Shown: positions 16,902-25,835 of the stretch, piece after piece | Layout of the letters: each line of letters begins with the position of its first letter | Numbering within the stretch: the stretch's first letter is position 1 | Source of the DNA: Enterobacter_D sp963521185 | Lineage (GTDB): Bacteria; Pseudomonadota; Gammaproteobacteria; Enterobacterales; Enterobacteriaceae | Length of the DNA: 64,000 nt | Reading direction: 5' to 3' | Assembly (NCBI GenBank): GCA_963521185.1 | Contig: CAUQTV010000004.1 | Span: 310,001 to 374,000 of the forward strand | The notes under the pieces: generated by a model | What the model was told of the DNA's origin: nothing | Databases searched by the model: none | What the model saw: the letters and a program-made list of their open reading frames with translations, nothing else | Made by a program: the position numbers and the translations under genes

Positions 16902-17113
16902 AACCTGCCATCCTAGTCCCGGTCAATGAACGCCATTTCCATCACATTAATTGCTGTACGGCTAATAGAGCTTTGCGTAAGCAATAGTGTTTTGCATTAT
17001 CAATTAATAGACACCGTAAATCACGTTTAATGATATTAGATTATCGAAAAATGAGAAAAGCGCCCACTGACCCGACCAGTTCATTTTCAGTCAGCAATGA
17101 TGGCTGTCGCAAT

Positions 17114-17374
17114 CTACCATTCCGTCACATGCATTGGATTATCCTCTTTTTCCGGATCGCCCCCCAGCATTGCCTCGATACGATATTGTGCTGTCATGAT
17201 CGACATATTCATATTCTGAATATTTTCGTTACCGGCGTTTTCCTCACGGGTTAAGTGTGCCTGCGCTTCTTTGTTCTTGTCAACGCAGCGAACGCTCAAA
17301 GATAAAATATTCTCATCATGCGTATCAGTCACGTTTAATTGATTATTTGACAATTGACTACGACTTACTTCCAT
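17114..17374 (-). CDS. Small unknown protein downstream of the tip-protein gene
   Basis: This 86-aa, Asn/Glu-rich, probably helical protein has no match I recognise. AGAGGT lies 7 nt upstream of its ATG, and it starts 16 bp after the stop of the SipD-like gene, so the two are co-transcribed. A small secreted or chaperone role tied to the needle tip is possible. The next 212 bp leftward hold no gene and no clear terminator. Confidence 0.6.
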   Translation of the reverse strand: MEVSRSQLSNNQLNVTDTHDENILSLSVRCVDKNKEAQAHLTREENAGNENIQNMNMSIMTAQYRIEAMLGGDPEKEDNPMHVTEW

Positions 17375-17390
17375 GTGCCTGACCTCTCAC

Positions 17391-18275
17391 TTAATTACGT
17401 AAAAACTCTTTGTCCGTTTGATACAGCGCATCCATTGTTGAAGATAAAATCTTCGCCAGGTTATTAAATATGGTATTGGCCTGGGAGTATTTCTGCGCGA
17501 TAATTTGTGTATCACTTTCAACGGTGCTGCAAGAACTGTTAATACTGTTTTGCCATTGATTAAAGCGGGCGGTGCTGAGTACGCCATCATCCGGCAATGC
17601 GTCAATGGCCTCTTGCATATCGGTGATGGGCTGGAGGTTTACGTAGAAAGAATAGGTGCCACCGTTTTCGACGAAAGGTAAACCGAGCTGATCCTGCCAA
17701 TAGAGCGCATCCGCTTCGTTATCGACCTCAAGAATGGGCGTGACCGACCATTTATCAGACACTTTCTTAAGTTCAGCCTCAATTGAGCTCATGGCCAGAT
17801 CAACGGTATCATCTTCGGCGGTCATATATTGCGCGATGGATGATTTAAACGAGTTTACATCCTGCATAAATAATTGATACTGCTCGGTGACCTGGGCATA
17901 GACATCCATATAATTGGTCTGCATCTGATCCAGGCTATAGGTCACGTAATCATAAATTTCTTTATCGCTGTAATGACCCTCTTTATCCGGCGGCAAAGGC
18001 TTGCCGGTGCTTAACTGTAAGCTATTGAGTAGAGGTTCCACCGCTTTTAACACATTTTGTGCCGGCGAGGTATCAATCGGCGCAGGCGAAGCGCGTAACG
18101 TGGCGTTCCATGACTCAGAATAGCGCGACAACCCGGCGACCAGGGTAGTATAGGCCTGCGCCCTGACGTCGTTGCGCGCCTCTGCTCTGGACTGGCCGGT
18201 CAATTCGGCGGCCTGTTGCGGGTACAGCGTTGACAGGCGGTTATAAACCTGCGCCATGTTATTTTCAATCGTCAT
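17391..18275 (-). CDS. sctA: Needle-tip protein, SipD/IpaD/BipD-like (SctA)
   Basis: The 294-aa protein is hydrophilic, with a long helical segment (about 120-165, containing DVYAQVTEQYQLFMQDVNSF), a mixed alpha/beta region with the LGLPF-YSFYVNLQPI pattern, and a C-terminal helix rich in Asn/Ser ending KEFLRN. This is the plan of SipD/IpaD tip proteins, which cap the needle and control translocator release. GAGGA precedes the ATG at 18275. It lies next to iagB rather than downstream of sipC as in Salmonella. Confidence 0.72.
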   Translation of the reverse strand: MTIENNMAQVYNRLSTLYPQQAAELTGQSRAEARNDVRAQAYTTLVAGLSRYSESWNATLRASPAPIDTSPAQNVLKAVEPLLNSLQLSTGKPLPPDKEGHYSDKEIYDYVTYSLDQMQTNYMDVYAQVTEQYQLFMQDVNSFKSSIAQYMTAEDDTVDLAMSSIEAELKKVSDKWSVTPILEVDNEADALYWQDQLGLPFVENGGTYSFYVNLQPITDMQEAIDALPDDGVLSTARFNQWQNSINSSCSTVESDTQIIAQKYSQANTIFNNLAKILSSTMDALYQTDKEFLRN

Positions 18276-18384
18276 CAATCACATCCTCAGGATCGCCAAA
18301 AGAAGCCCGTTTTCCCATTGCTATACATCACGGACCAGATAACAAACTTATCGTGATGCCCCCGAACTTACTTACAAAAATCGC

Positions 18385-19062
18385 TCATCCATTATTTTGA
18401 TAAATGTTAATCACCTCTTTTACATAGCGCTGCGTTTCCGGAAAAGGTGGGATTTTATTATTGTACTTTGAGATATTACCTATCCCTGAATTATATGCTG
18501 CAAGCGTGAGTTCGATGTCATTATCGAATTTGGCGCTTAGCTCTGAAAGATACCTGGCCCCGAGCGAAATGTTTATTTCAGGATCGAGTAAGTGTTGATC
18601 CTGCAAATACCAGCCATCGCGTTTCGCCAGTTCTTTGGCCGTAGCGGGCATCAGTTGCATAAGCCCGACAGCGCCTCGCGGCGACACCGCATTAGCGTCA
18701 AACCGGGATTCCACCGAGATAACAGAATAAATCAAACGCGCGTCGACATTATACTTTTTGGCAGATTGATTAATATAATCAATAATATCAACCCGACCTT
18801 CCCTGGCTAATGTTGCCAACGGCGCGCGACGGGCATACTTCACCGCTTTACGCGCCAGTCCCACCATTCTTTTCGCGGCATGTTGAATTTCAGGCGTCAG
18901 CGCCGCTGAAGGTGAACACAGCGTATATCTGGCGTTTTTTTTGCTGGTCGCAACACGTTTAATTCCGCTTGCATCCGTGTAACACCAGGCCTGTGAAGAC
19001 GCCAATGCCAGCTCGCTAAAACCGCATACGACCAAAAGCGGCAGGTATTTAAACAGTGTCAT
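18385..19062 (-). CDS. iagB: Type III secretion-associated lytic transglycosylase (IagB/IpgF-like)
   Basis: The 225-aa protein has a signal peptide (MTLFKYLPLLVVCGF..., cleaved near ALA-SS) and a C-terminal SLT domain. The catalytic Glu lies in SVISVESRF, and the GAVGLMQLMPATA and LTLAAYNSGIG motifs are intact. It cuts peptidoglycan to let the injectisome cross the wall. It carries an extra region of about 80 residues between signal peptide and SLT domain compared with IagB (160 aa). The ATG at 19062 has GAGGA upstream. Here it follows spaS directly, a location unlike SPI-1. Confidence 0.88.
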   Translation of the reverse strand: MTLFKYLPLLVVCGFSELALASSQAWCYTDASGIKRVATSKKNARYTLCSPSAALTPEIQHAAKRMVGLARKAVKYARRAPLATLAREGRVDIIDYINQSAKKYNVDARLIYSVISVESRFDANAVSPRGAVGLMQLMPATAKELAKRDGWYLQDQHLLDPEINISLGARYLSELSAKFDNDIELTLAAYNSGIGNISKYNNKIPPFPETQRYVKEVINIYQNNG

Positions 19063-19090
19063 GTCATTCCTCGACAATAAGCGACGTCCC

Positions 19091-20185
19091 TTATCTCAGG
19101 CGCGTTTCATCAGTGAGTTCTTCACTGGGCGATTCGACTGGAGGTGCCGTGTAGGCTTTTCCCGCCTCTTCAACCTGTTCAAGCCAGGCAATCAATTGCA
19201 TAATGCCCACCAGATGGGCCTCTTCAACCAGTTTAAACGGCTCGGCCGTTTTGAACACAGCACGGGCGAGCGGGATATTTCGAATAACTGGCACGCCGCA
19301 TTCTTCCGCATACTTAATAACAGCAATGGCCTTCGCATTACGTTCAACTAAGGAAACAAAGGGGATTTCAATAATATTTGCATGGTAATAAATCCCAATG
19401 GCAATGTGCGTGGGGTTTGCCAGTATAAATTTGGATTCCCGCACATCCGATTTTGTTTGCTCGGAGAGTAATTCACGATGAATCTGCTTACGCTTGCCTT
19501 TGATTTCAGGATTGCCTTCATTATTTTTATACTCTTGCTTAGTTTCTTGTTTTGTCATCATCAGATCTTTGATGTACAAGAAAAACTCCGCCAACGCATC
19601 TATGGCGATAACAATCAGAATAGGCGTCAGCATGTAGACCACCAGCGGGGGCATTAACCCACGCCAGGTATGCATATAGTTCGTCAAATCCCCATACGGG
19701 AGCGCAAAAACTTTCCGGTGGTGTTTGATGACAAACACTACCAGTCCACACAGGGACATAAAGAGAAAGAGAATCGACTTAATACTGTCTTTTAACGATC
19801 GCAGACTGAAAATCTGCTTGAACCCCGAAACGGGGTTAATGTTCGAAAAATCAAGGCGTATAGCTTCAGAAGCCAGGTGAAAACGCGTCTGGATCATGGT
19901 GATCAGCACGGCCAAAAAGAGGGAAACGCCCACGATCGACGCAATAATTTTTAACGCCGTGACGCTGACCATTTTCGTATATTCTTCAATGGATAGCGTG
20001 TCGAAGCCTGCACTAAAAATGTCAAAATAGAAGTTGAGATCGGAGGCGGAGAGGGTGAGATAGATAAAGCCCAGGATCCCCAACAGAGACAGAAAACCGA
20101 CAAAATCACGGCTAATGAATATCTGGCCCTTTTTGGCGGAGTCTTCCTTCTTCTTTGTGGTCGGGAGTTCTGTTTTTTGCTCCAT
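19091..20185 (-). CDS. spaS: Export apparatus switch protein SpaS (SctU)
   Basis: The 364-aa FlhB/SctU homologue has an N-terminal basic stretch, four membrane helices (about 28-48, 73-98, 138-155, 178-205) and a cytoplasmic domain. The autocleavage motif NPTH is at residues 257-260. Self-cleavage there switches substrate preference from needle to translocators, together with the ruler SctP. It starts 3 bp after the spaR stop and ends the conserved spaOPQRS order. The C-terminal tail after residue 340 is variable. Confidence 0.95.
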   Translation of the reverse strand: MEQKTELPTTKKKEDSAKKGQIFISRDFVGFLSLLGILGFIYLTLSASDLNFYFDIFSAGFDTLSIEEYTKMVSVTALKIIASIVGVSLFLAVLITMIQTRFHLASEAIRLDFSNINPVSGFKQIFSLRSLKDSIKSILFLFMSLCGLVVFVIKHHRKVFALPYGDLTNYMHTWRGLMPPLVVYMLTPILIVIAIDALAEFFLYIKDLMMTKQETKQEYKNNEGNPEIKGKRKQIHRELLSEQTKSDVRESKFILANPTHIAIGIYYHANIIEIPFVSLVERNAKAIAVIKYAEECGVPVIRNIPLARAVFKTAEPFKLVEEAHLVGIMQLIAWLEQVEEAGKAYTAPPVESPSEELTDETRLR

Positions 20186-20188
20186 GAC

Positions 20189-20956
20189 TTAGCCCACCAC
20201 GTTTGTGAATAACTGCACGAGATTCATATCCAACAGCTTTGGCGTCAGCACGGGCGTCATGTAAAAGAGCAGTATCAGGAAGGCGACGAAGCTTTTCACG
20301 CACAGCGCGACGGAGAAGGCGTTCAACTGCGGGGCAAAGCGTGACAGGATGCCGATAGCAATCTCAATGAGAAAAAGCGAAACCACGACAGGCCCGACCA
20401 GAATAACCGCCGAGGACATCAGCGTGTTGAGCAGGGCGACAACTTTTTGCACCAGCGCCCAGTCGAGCTGTAGCATTTCATTGAGCGGAAAAATGACGTA
20501 GCTATCGTAAAGAACCCTGACCAGCGTTGTCAGACCGCCGTTCATGACGAATATGGCGGCAAAATAGAAGTTCATAAAGGTCGCCATGAACGACGCATCC
20601 ACGCCGATCCCCGGATTCATTGTGCTGCTAATGGTCGCGCCGCGCTGGTTATCGATGATTTCGCCCATCGCCAGTACGATCCAGAACGGTAGCGCCAGGG
20701 CAAAACCGGCGATCAGGCCAATCACCACCTCTTTGGCGATAATAACCAGAAAGGGCGTTTCGACAATGTCAGCATACTGTGACAATAACCGTGGCAAAAA
20801 ACCGACCACCATAAAGATGATAATGACATTTTTTACCATCATTCCTCCCAGCATCTGACTGTTCAGATAGGGAAGAAAAAGGAAGATGGGCAGCAGTCGC
20901 GCCATGCCATAGATAATAGTGATAATAATAAAATGAAAGTCCGTATAATAATTCAA
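20189..20956 (-). CDS. spaR: Export apparatus protein SpaR (SctT)
   Basis: The 255-aa polytopic protein has six to eight hydrophobic segments and the family hallmark around EIIDNQRGATISS (about residue 100). SctT forms the core export gate with SctR and SctS. It sits between spaQ and spaS with short gaps, as in all SPI-1-type loci. Confidence 0.93.
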   Translation of the reverse strand: MNYYTDFHFIIITIIYGMARLLPIFLFLPYLNSQMLGGMMVKNVIIIFMVVGFLPRLLSQYADIVETPFLVIIAKEVVIGLIAGFALALPFWIVLAMGEIIDNQRGATISSTMNPGIGVDASFMATFMNFYFAAIFVMNGGLTTLVRVLYDSYVIFPLNEMLQLDWALVQKVVALLNTLMSSAVILVGPVVVSLFLIEIAIGILSRFAPQLNAFSVALCVKSFVAFLILLFYMTPVLTPKLLDMNLVQLFTNVVG

Positions 20957-20965
20957 GTAATATTC

Positions 20966-21226
20966 CTATTGCGCCTTGAATGCTAAACTTAGAACTTCCA
21001 CAGCAAAATGCTTCATTGTCGAGATAAACCACGGTGCGCATATAAATAAACAGCAGCACACGGCCAGTAGCTTCACCCCGAAGGGCAGCGTTTGCTCCTG
21101 GATATGGGTCACCGCCTGAATCAACGCCACAAGTAAGCCGACGCAGGTCGCCACGATGACCGGCAATGCGGAAAGCAGCAGGATCAAATAGAGACCTTTG
21201 TTGCTGACATAAAAGACCATGTCCAC
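20966..21226 (-). CDS. spaQ: Export apparatus protein SpaQ (SctS)
   Basis: The 86-aa protein consists of two membrane helices with the conserved QEQTLPFGVKLLAV segment between them. The best start is the GTG at 21226, which has AGGTG at 5-nt spacing and gives exactly the length of Salmonella SpaQ. SctS packs around SctR and SctT in the gate complex. Confidence 0.92.
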   Translation of the reverse strand: MDMVFYVSNKGLYLILLLSALPVIVATCVGLLVALIQAVTHIQEQTLPFGVKLLAVCCCLFICAPWFISTMKHFAVEVLSLAFKAQ

Positions 21227-21234
21227 ACTGTCAC

Positions 21235-21918
21235 CTACCCTTTCCACAGGCTGGAATATTGCATCACCATGCCGGTCGCCACTTTCGACCAGCCATCAAT
21301 GGCAACGAAAAGTATTAATTTGATGGGGAGTGAGATGGTCACGGGACTCATCATCATCATGCCCAACGCCAGTAAAATATTTGAAACGACAAGATCGACA
21401 ACAATAAACGGCAGATAAATGTAAAAGCCGAGAATAAAAGCGCTCTTGATTTCACTCAGGGCGTAAGCCACCAGCAACGAGAACAGCGAAGACGTTTCAG
21501 GTGCGAGCTTTTCCAGCTTTCTCGCCTCCCCTCCGGCAGCCTTCTGCTGCTGGCTATAGATATCGTCGAAAAACTTCAACAGCGGCTTATCGGCAAATTT
21601 AAAGAGGTAGCGTTTGTAGTCGATAAGCCCTTCGTCAACGAAGCTCCTCACTGAGTCAACGTTATGAAAATCAACGCCTTCAGCGGTGTAGTACTCATAG
21701 CCTTTGGTGACAATGGGCGACATCACAAAGGCCGCGAGCAGGAGCGCCAGTGCGTTGAGCGTGAGCGCCGAAGGCACCTGCTGCAAACCGATGGCATTTT
21801 TGATCAGTGAGAATACGATTGAAAATTTTATAAAGCAGGTTCCGCCAGCAATAATAAACGGCAATAGCGTGGCGAAACTCAGCAAACTGATTAAGGCAAT
21901 ATCATTTGTACCCCACAC
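21235..21918 (-). CDS. spaP: Export apparatus protein SpaP (SctR)
   Basis: The 227-aa FliP/SctR homologue has four membrane helices and the conserved GLQQVPS and ALGMMMMSPVTISLPIKL segments. It forms the pentameric core of the export gate. The start is GTG with GGGAG at 8-nt spacing, 12 bp after the spaO stop. Confidence 0.95.
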   Translation of the reverse strand: MWGTNDIALISLLSFATLLPFIIAGGTCFIKFSIVFSLIKNAIGLQQVPSALTLNALALLLAAFVMSPIVTKGYEYYTAEGVDFHNVDSVRSFVDEGLIDYKRYLFKFADKPLLKFFDDIYSQQQKAAGGEARKLEKLAPETSSLFSLLVAYALSEIKSAFILGFYIYLPFIVVDLVVSNILLALGMMMMSPVTISLPIKLILFVAIDGWSKVATGMVMQYSSLWKG

Positions 21919-21930
21919 GATCCTTTCTCC

Positions 21931-22242
21931 CTACGATCGTACCGATCCATTTATTTTTTGAATTTCAACGGCCAATTTATCATTCACGTAGACCAGCTCA
22001 CCGGACGCAACAATATGCTGCCCGACGCGTAAGCGCACGTTAACTTTAGCTTCATCAATATTCAATGGAAGCAGATCGTTTACCTGCATGCATTGCAGCG
22101 CGTCCAGCGTCATGGTTTCCTGCGCAAGAATAAATTCGACGGTGACGTTCAAATCGCGAATCGAAAACGGCGCGTCCGCAGCGTCAGAGATATTACGTTC
22201 ATTGCCAAAGAAATCCGAATCATCCATGCTTTCAACGCTCAT
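21931..22242 (-). CDS. Internal translation product of spaO (SctQ-C)
   Basis: An in-frame ATG at 22242 is preceded by GGAGAG at ideal spacing and would give a 103-aa protein consisting of the C-terminal SPOA domain. SpaO, YscQ and Spa33 are known to make such short forms from internal starts, and the Salmonella one is about 101 aa. The signal is visible in the DNA; production is inferred. Confidence 0.7.
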   Translation of the reverse strand: MSVESMDDSDFFGNERNISDAADAPFSIRDLNVTVEFILAQETMTLDALQCMQVNDLLPLNIDEAKVNVRLRVGQHIVASGELVYVNDKLAVEIQKINGSVRS

Positions 22243-22857
22243 ACTCTCTCCATCAAAATTAAGTTTCACTTTCTTGTTTGCGATAACCGCAATAAAGCGA
22301 GGCTCCGCCACGATGATGACATCACCCGCGCGCAGGCCAATGAGGTCATCCTGACGCACACTGCTCTTGCCCAGTAAGATCTCAACAGGCAGCGTGATAT
22401 TTTCCCAGCTGGCGTCATTGGCGACCTGTTGCGCTTCAGGCAGGATGACGTCGTCAAGTTCGCACCAGACAATTCCGCTTCCCTCCGTACTGCCAATGAG
22501 CGGGTAAGAAAGCGATGCGCCGTCGATGAATCCTTCGACGCGGTAATTCTCGACCGGCGTCCGGGAAAAGGGGGCGAACAGGCCGTTGCAGGCAAAATAA
22601 CGCTTCGCCAGACCAATGATGATGCCGTCATCAATCAGTTCGATGGGCAAATCCGCCGGGCTGGCTGAACAGGCGACAAGCAGCGCGGCGGCATCGCAGT
22701 ACAACGCCACGCTCTGGTTATTTCTGAGCGTCCAGATACGGATATAACGCCTGTCGCTGCTCTGCTCCCGTCGTAAATAGGCCTCACCGGCAAGACCGCA
22801 CCGCCTGTTTAAACGCTGCTCCGTCATATTGACTGCGCGAAGTTTCAGCCGGCTCAT
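21931..22857 (-). CDS. spaO: Cytoplasmic sorting-platform protein SpaO (SctQ)
   Basis: The 308-aa protein has a variable N-terminal part and two SPOA domains (about residues 150-205 and 230-305), the latter with TLDALQCMQVNDLLPL and VRLRVGQHIVASGEL. SctQ forms the pods of the sorting platform with SctK, SctL and SctN. It overlaps the invJ stop by 4 bp. A second in-frame start at 22242 has an excellent ribosome binding site (see separate entry). Confidence 0.9.
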   Translation of the reverse strand: MSRLKLRAVNMTEQRLNRRCGLAGEAYLRREQSSDRRYIRIWTLRNNQSVALYCDAAALLVACSASPADLPIELIDDGIIIGLAKRYFACNGLFAPFSRTPVENYRVEGFIDGASLSYPLIGSTEGSGIVWCELDDVILPEAQQVANDASWENITLPVEILLGKSSVRQDDLIGLRAGDVIIVAEPRFIAVIANKKVKLNFDGESMSVESMDDSDFFGNERNISDAADAPFSIRDLNVTVEFILAQETMTLDALQCMQVNDLLPLNIDEAKVNVRLRVGQHIVASGELVYVNDKLAVEIQKINGSVRS

Positions 22858-23690
22858 GCTTCATCCTCATTGTCATGCTGGGGCTGGCGCTGCTCGTGCT
22901 CATCGGTATCCCGTTCGTTGACAACGGCATGGTCGATCGTGACGTTGTGCAAAGGCTCCCGGCTGTGCTGACTCAGAAGCGCATTGCGCACGACATCATC
23001 CGATGGGATGACGTTGATTTTTTCAGCGCTGGCGGTGGCGTCAGTAAAGATCAGCTTCGCACTGTGCTTTGCCTCACTCCCCCAGCTTTTGAAATGCCAC
23101 GTCATTTCAGATTTATCAGGCGGGCTGATGTCACTGACCCGCACCTGCGGCGTGGTTTCAACCTTGAGCGTAGCGGCGGCTTGCAGGCCGCGTTTGGGGG
23201 TTAAAACGTCATGATTATCCGCGGTTTTCACCGCCACCCATGGAGACGCGTTCTGCAAAACGTTCACATCGCTGCGCACCGGTTCACTGCGTTTTTTCAG
23301 CGGATCGCTGCCTGCGACGTAGGGTTGGGCCGTACTGACCTCTGTGGGGATCTCGCGAGGCGGGAGCGCTGCCACAGGAACCGCGCTAACCGCGTCTTTA
23401 AGCGGCATCACCGGTGCTTCTGCGGCATGGGCCGTTGCGTTACGCGATGTTTCACGCAACGCCGTGATGACCGGTCTTGCGACGGTGACCGGCAGCGAGG
23501 GCGTCGCCGGTATGCGCGACAGGACGATGGACGGCGCAATCAGTGCGCTGACAACCTCGCCAGGCTCTTTTTCCTGTTCTTTACGTAAAAATTTACGCGC
23601 GCGCGCCGCCAGGGTTTTGATCTCGTCGTTTTCAGCATGCGGCGATACGGCACGCTCACCCGGGGTTTGCGGTAAAACTATCTTGCCCAT
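22854..23690 (-). CDS. invJ: Needle-length regulator InvJ (SctP)
   Basis: This 278-aa protein is poorly conserved, Ala/Pro/Val rich and disordered in the middle, with a folded C-terminal part (about 200-260), as expected for the molecular ruler SctP. Assignment rests mainly on position between invI and spaO and on these properties. ATG at 23690 has GAGGAG at 8-nt spacing and lies inside the end of invI. SctP is secreted and triggers the SctU switch. Confidence 0.8.
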   Translation of the reverse strand: MGKIVLPQTPGERAVSPHAENDEIKTLAARARKFLRKEQEKEPGEVVSALIAPSIVLSRIPATPSLPVTVARPVITALRETSRNATAHAAEAPVMPLKDAVSAVPVAALPPREIPTEVSTAQPYVAGSDPLKKRSEPVRSDVNVLQNASPWVAVKTADNHDVLTPKRGLQAAATLKVETTPQVRVSDISPPDKSEMTWHFKSWGSEAKHSAKLIFTDATASAEKINVIPSDDVVRNALLSQHSREPLHNVTIDHAVVNERDTDEHEQRQPQHDNEDEA

Positions 23691-24127
23691 GTTACGCACT
23701 CCTCAACGGCCTGCTCGTCGCGATGAATATCCTTACGCGAGCGAGCTTTTCTCTCGTTAATCAGCATCCATTCCCACTTCTGTTTTTTCTTTTCATAGTG
23801 AAAACGCAATTTGATGAAATCATCGCGCTGGAAAGTCAGCGCAGTAAGGGACTCGGTCAGTTCAGTCATCTCAAGTTGAATAAGGTCCTGGCGCGAGCGG
23901 ATCAGGGCCTCCTTACGCTTGAGAACAAATATTTCTCGCTGCCGTAAGGTTTGGCCGTAGGTCTCTTCCCACAGACGATGAAGCTGATGGCGCAGGGCGT
24001 GAGATTGCGCCTCGCGGCTTGATAAGGTCATTCTGATGCTGTTTAACTCCCGCTCGCAGCTGGCGATTTTTATAATGGTGCTGCTGCAATGGTTGTCATA
24101 AAAGCGGACCAGGCGTTTAGAGGGCAT
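23678..24127 (-). CDS. invI: Stalk protein InvI (SctO)
   Basis: The 149-aa protein is almost entirely coiled coil and highly charged, as expected of SctO/FliJ-type stalks that insert into the SctN ATPase ring and link it to SctV. It overlaps the ends of invC (11 bp) and invJ (13 bp), in the invariant invC-invI-invJ order. Confidence 0.85.
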   Translation of the reverse strand: MPSKRLVRFYDNHCSSTIIKIASCERELNSIRMTLSSREAQSHALRHQLHRLWEETYGQTLRQREIFVLKRKEALIRSRQDLIQLEMTELTESLTALTFQRDDFIKLRFHYEKKKQKWEWMLINERKARSRKDIHRDEQAVEECVTWAR

Positions 24128-25421
24128 AGAGTTGCTCCAGCATGTCGGTAAATAACGTACCTTCAGACATAGGCTGTTTCAGAAAGTCATCAATGGCGGC
24201 GCGCTTATCGACAATCTCATCCGTGGCGGCGTTTTCACCCGGCTGATATTCCCCCAGATCGATCATCAGCTGCATCTCTTCAAGCCGTGCCAGATATTCA
24301 CGAATTTTGGCCGCACGCTGGAGCAATGCCGGATCGCAAATAGAAGAGACCACACGACTGGCGCTCCTTAAGATATCAATGGCCGGGAAGTGGCCTTTTC
24401 CCGCGAGCTTGCGCGAGAGATAAATATGCCCGTCAAGGATCGAGCGGATCTCATCCCCAATGGGATCGACATCCTCTTCTTCCTCCAGAAGCACGGTGTA
24501 GAAGGCGGTAATGCTGCCACGGTGCGTCGCACCGCTGCGCTCAAGAATTCGCGGTAACGCCTCGAAAACCGAGGCCGGATACCCGCGCCTTGCGGGCATC
24601 TCACCCGCCGAAAGCGCCACATCGCGCAGAGCACGGGCGTAGCGCGTCATGGAATCAACCATCAACACCACGTTATTGCCGCTATCACGGAAATATTCAG
24701 CAATGGTGGTGGCGATGAGCGCCGCATTACGGCGTTCGACGGCAGGTCTGTCGGAAGTGGAGTAGACGACGATGGTGTGCGCCTGTTTGTCTTCAGGTAT
24801 ACCGTCCTGCAAAAATTCGGTGACTTCGCGACCACGTTCACCGACCAGACCAATGACATAAACGTCCGCTGCGGAGTGCTGGATAATCATCGACATCAGC
24901 GAAGTTTTCCCCGCCCCGGCCCCGGCGAAAATGCCAATGCGCTGGCCCGTTCCGCAGGTCAGTAACCCATCAAGCGCCCGAATGCCGGTGGGAAATATTT
25001 CGCGTACCGGTCGACGTTCGCTGAAATCAGGAGGAAAGCTGACGATGGGCCGCTGCTCGCTGAACGACCGGGTATCGTCGTGTTGCGTCGGCGAAAAACG
25101 CTGGCGGATCTCCCCTTCGCTATTGAGCACGCAGCCCAACAACCCCTCGTTCAGCGGCACGGAAAAAGCCTCGCCGGAGGGAACCAAAATATGAGAGGTT
25201 GAAATGCCGCCGGGTGAACCCAGTAAGCTGAGCGTCACATGCTCATGGCCCAGCCCAATGGTTTCGGCCTGGCCTACTGGCGAACGAGCGTTCAAAGAGC
25301 GATATAAGAAGCATCGCTCACCGACAAAAGAGTGCTTAAGTGGGGCCGTAATAATGGAACCATTCACCGTAGCAATTTTTGCGTTACACGTAAAAAAATT
25401 GTGAATGGTTAACTCATCCAT
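24117..25421 (-). CDS. invC: Type III secretion ATPase InvC (SctN)
   Basis: The 434-aa F1-beta-like ATPase has Walker A GAGAGKT (167-173), the GLVGERGREV segment, and Walker B ending at Asp256 (VVLMVDSMTRYA). It strips chaperones and unfolds substrates at the base of the injectisome. It overlaps the invB stop by one base and invI by 11 bp, consistent with coupled translation. Length matches Salmonella InvC (431 aa). Confidence 0.96.
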   Translation of the reverse strand: MDELTIHNFFTCNAKIATVNGSIITAPLKHSFVGERCFLYRSLNARSPVGQAETIGLGHEHVTLSLLGSPGGISTSHILVPSGEAFSVPLNEGLLGCVLNSEGEIRQRFSPTQHDDTRSFSEQRPIVSFPPDFSERRPVREIFPTGIRALDGLLTCGTGQRIGIFAGAGAGKTSLMSMIIQHSAADVYVIGLVGERGREVTEFLQDGIPEDKQAHTIVVYSTSDRPAVERRNAALIATTIAEYFRDSGNNVVLMVDSMTRYARALRDVALSAGEMPARRGYPASVFEALPRILERSGATHRGSITAFYTVLLEEEEDVDPIGDEIRSILDGHIYLSRKLAGKGHFPAIDILRSASRVVSSICDPALLQRAAKIREYLARLEEMQLMIDLGEYQPGENAATDEIVDKRAAIDDFLKQPMSEGTLFTDMLEQLYAL

Positions 25422-25825
25422 TACTTCATAGCCTTATAGAAATGTTGGACCACGCCAAAGAAACTCTCTAATGCAAGACCGAACTGTTCGCCGGTCTGAA
25501 TAAATTCTTCATCGACCACCGCACGCAGTTCAAACCACTCCGGGCCGCTAATGAGTTGAACCTGACCTGATGATGACCACTCACGCTCTGCGACCAGTTC
25601 CTCAATAAATTGCGGGGCGCACTGAACCAGTAAGTTAGCGTCGACAGGGGTAATCTGGCTCCACAGCACAACGTTGCCATCCACGAAAGACAGCAGCAGG
25701 TTAGGCGCATCGTCGAACGTTAATTCCACCGTCGAATGGTGATCGATATCGTCGATAATAGAGGGATCGCAACCCAAATAAACTAAAGCTTCTTTTAGAA
25801 TTTTAATCAGATCGACCTGGTACAT
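25421..25825 (-). CDS. invB: Type III chaperone InvB/Spa15-like (class IB)
   Basis: The 134-aa acidic protein matches InvB in size (135 aa) and in the N-terminal pattern YLGCDPSIIDDIDHHSTVEL. InvB-type chaperones bind several effectors, including SipA in Salmonella, so it may serve the SipA-position protein and other effectors here. The ATG at 25825 has AAGGAA upstream, and the gene begins within 11 bp of the invA stop. Confidence 0.88.
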   Translation of the reverse strand: MYQVDLIKILKEALVYLGCDPSIIDDIDHHSTVELTFDDAPNLLLSFVDGNVVLWSQITPVDANLLVQCAPQFIEELVAEREWSSSGQVQLISGPEWFELRAVVDEEFIQTGEQFGLALESFFGVVQHFYKAMK

Positions 25826-25835
25826 AACGGGTTCC

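Noticed and set aside
18326..18358. Hairpin between iagB and the SipD-like gene as a terminator
   Set aside because: The stem (CATCAC-GATAA/TTATC-GTGATG) is interrupted and no U-tract follows on the minus strand.
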